This document shows, one piece after another, positions 63,109 to 64,000 of a DNA stretch of 64,000 nt. The stretch comes from Apostichopus japonicus. Its lineage: Eukaryota > Echinodermata > Holothuroidea > Aspidochirotida > Stichopodidae. The stretch's first letter is position 1. The number at the start of each line of letters is the position of its first letter. A program made the translations under genes and the position numbers. The notes under the pieces were generated by a model. That model did not search any database, was not told the DNA's origin, and saw only the letters and a program-made list of their open reading frames with translations. The stretch spans positions 9,528,359 to 9,592,358 of the forward strand of contig NC_092578.1 of the NCBI RefSeq assembly GCF_037975245.1, written 5' to 3'.

Positions 63109-63590
63109 ATGACCTTTGACCTCAATTTTCCGAACACCCCTCGTAACTCTCATCCCGAGGAACGTTGTGACCAAGTTTCATTATAACTGGCCATACACTG
63201 TACGGACAGGAGCAATTTGAAAATATAGGGCCGCGGCCCGGGCCACAAAAGACCCCTAGTTGATCTTTGATCTCAAATTCATGAACACCCTGAGAATAAA
63301 ACTTCCATAGTACTATCGTGAAAAACCCTCAACATGGAATCTGTAGGAGTAGAAGCATTTTGCGTATTTCCACAAAATGGCCCATTACGGCCCACAGGTG
63401 ACCTTTGACCCCAAGTTTCGGACCATCTCTGATGACCCTATACCCAATGGTCCTTGTGTCCAAGTTTCATGAAATTCCATCAAACACTGTGCGAGTGGTA
63501 GCGGTTTTACCAATTGTTGACGGATAGAGTGATAGACGCTGCACTGTAACAATAGCTCACACCAGCATGCTGGTATGAGCTAATAAAATG
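63109..63590 (+). repeat. ~145-bp repeats with TGACCTTTGACC motifs
   Basis: TGACCTTTGACC occurs at 63110-63121 and 63399-63410, with TGATCTTTGATC at 63261-63272, so the spacing is ~140-150 bp. GACCAAGTTTCAT-like phrases also recur. It ends with a near-perfect 28-base hairpin at 63554-63581 (AGCTCACACCAGCAT and complement). It looks like the 3' region of a dispersed retroelement. Confidence 0.55.
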
Positions 63591-64000
63591 AAAACCTAAA
63601 TATAATAATATTATTCTAGCAGTTATGCCGAACTTTTTGTGTGTACAATTGTTCCAACAACTTTTGAAAAAAAGCTGTTTGCACACTTTACCCAAAAGAA
63701 ATATTTCACCCCTAACACAAAATGGTTGGGTTGGGCTCCAGACATGCTGAAAACTCGATGTCCGCACCTGTTTTATACTGTACCATTGGACTTGACATAG
63801 ATGTAAAAACTTTTCTTGGCAAGTTTGCTAACAAGAAATTCCACTGCAGTGTATTTTGCTACTATTGCATCAAAGAAGTTATGGCGTGTAGACTAAACGC
63901 TTTACGATGGCACATTTCCTGTTATTATTTTCTAATACAGAGTTCGCAGTGTTCGTAGTGAACGTATTGGTTTTGGTGTGCTTTTACGAACATTCGGCTT
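63591..64000. other. no gene recognised
   Basis: The open frame at 63722-63958 has no recognisable domain. Nothing else is supported. Confidence 0.4.

Overview
This is eukaryotic, animal DNA. It has split protein genes with GT-AG introns, long (TA)n tracts and very dense non-autonomous transposons. Two complete actin genes share intron positions after codons 41 and 121 and within codon 204. A glycosaminoglycan uronyl 2-O-sulfotransferase-like gene and a DIRS-like retroelement relic are also present. Together with the AGGCCTA-rich non-coding sequence this suggests a marine deuterostome, most likely an echinoderm and possibly a sea cucumber. That assignment is inference. All coordinates and alignments were read by eye.

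Layout. Positions 1-8319 hold no gene; most of 1650-6930 is a large foldback repeat with arms of ~150-bp tandem units, interrupted by a composite transposon (2518-3837). Actin gene 1 is on the minus strand (10929 to 8320, four coding exons). From 11040 to 21780 there is a MITE, a CArG box, a 3.3-kb foldback element built of TGATATCA palindromes (14040-17359), a 43-bp minisatellite and two hAT-like MITEs. Actin gene 2 is on the plus strand, head-to-head with gene 1. It has a CArG/TATA promoter (21782-21802), a probable non-coding first exon, and coding exons from 22928 to 36109. Its first coding intron is 10.1 kb long because it carries nested transposons, a composite GATATC foldback element, tandem repeats and a third foldback repeat. 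Positions 36110-43551 hold more MITEs and no gene. The sulfotransferase gene (43552-53359, eight coding exons, 347 codons, frame intact) follows, with nested transposons in its introns. A lone terminal exon of an unidentified minus-strand gene lies at 55252-55307. A decayed DIRS-like element occupies about 56000-60100 and is followed by an unidentified possible exon (60117-60308). A relic hAT transposon keeping a transposase C-terminus lies at about 60809-62327, and a LINE-like 3' tail starts at 62832.

How it works together. The three intact genes are ordinary cellular genes: two actins and a Golgi sulfotransferase. The notable content is the mobile DNA. Many insertions can be dated relative to one another because their target-site duplications (TSDs) are still readable. 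At least six TIR families with different ends share the same internal modules. Two GATATC foldback elements have 6-bp TSDs, and one of them appears to have moved as a composite. A 5-bp-TSD element carries an 8-bp-TSD element at the same internal site in two places, so the pair has been mobilised as a unit.
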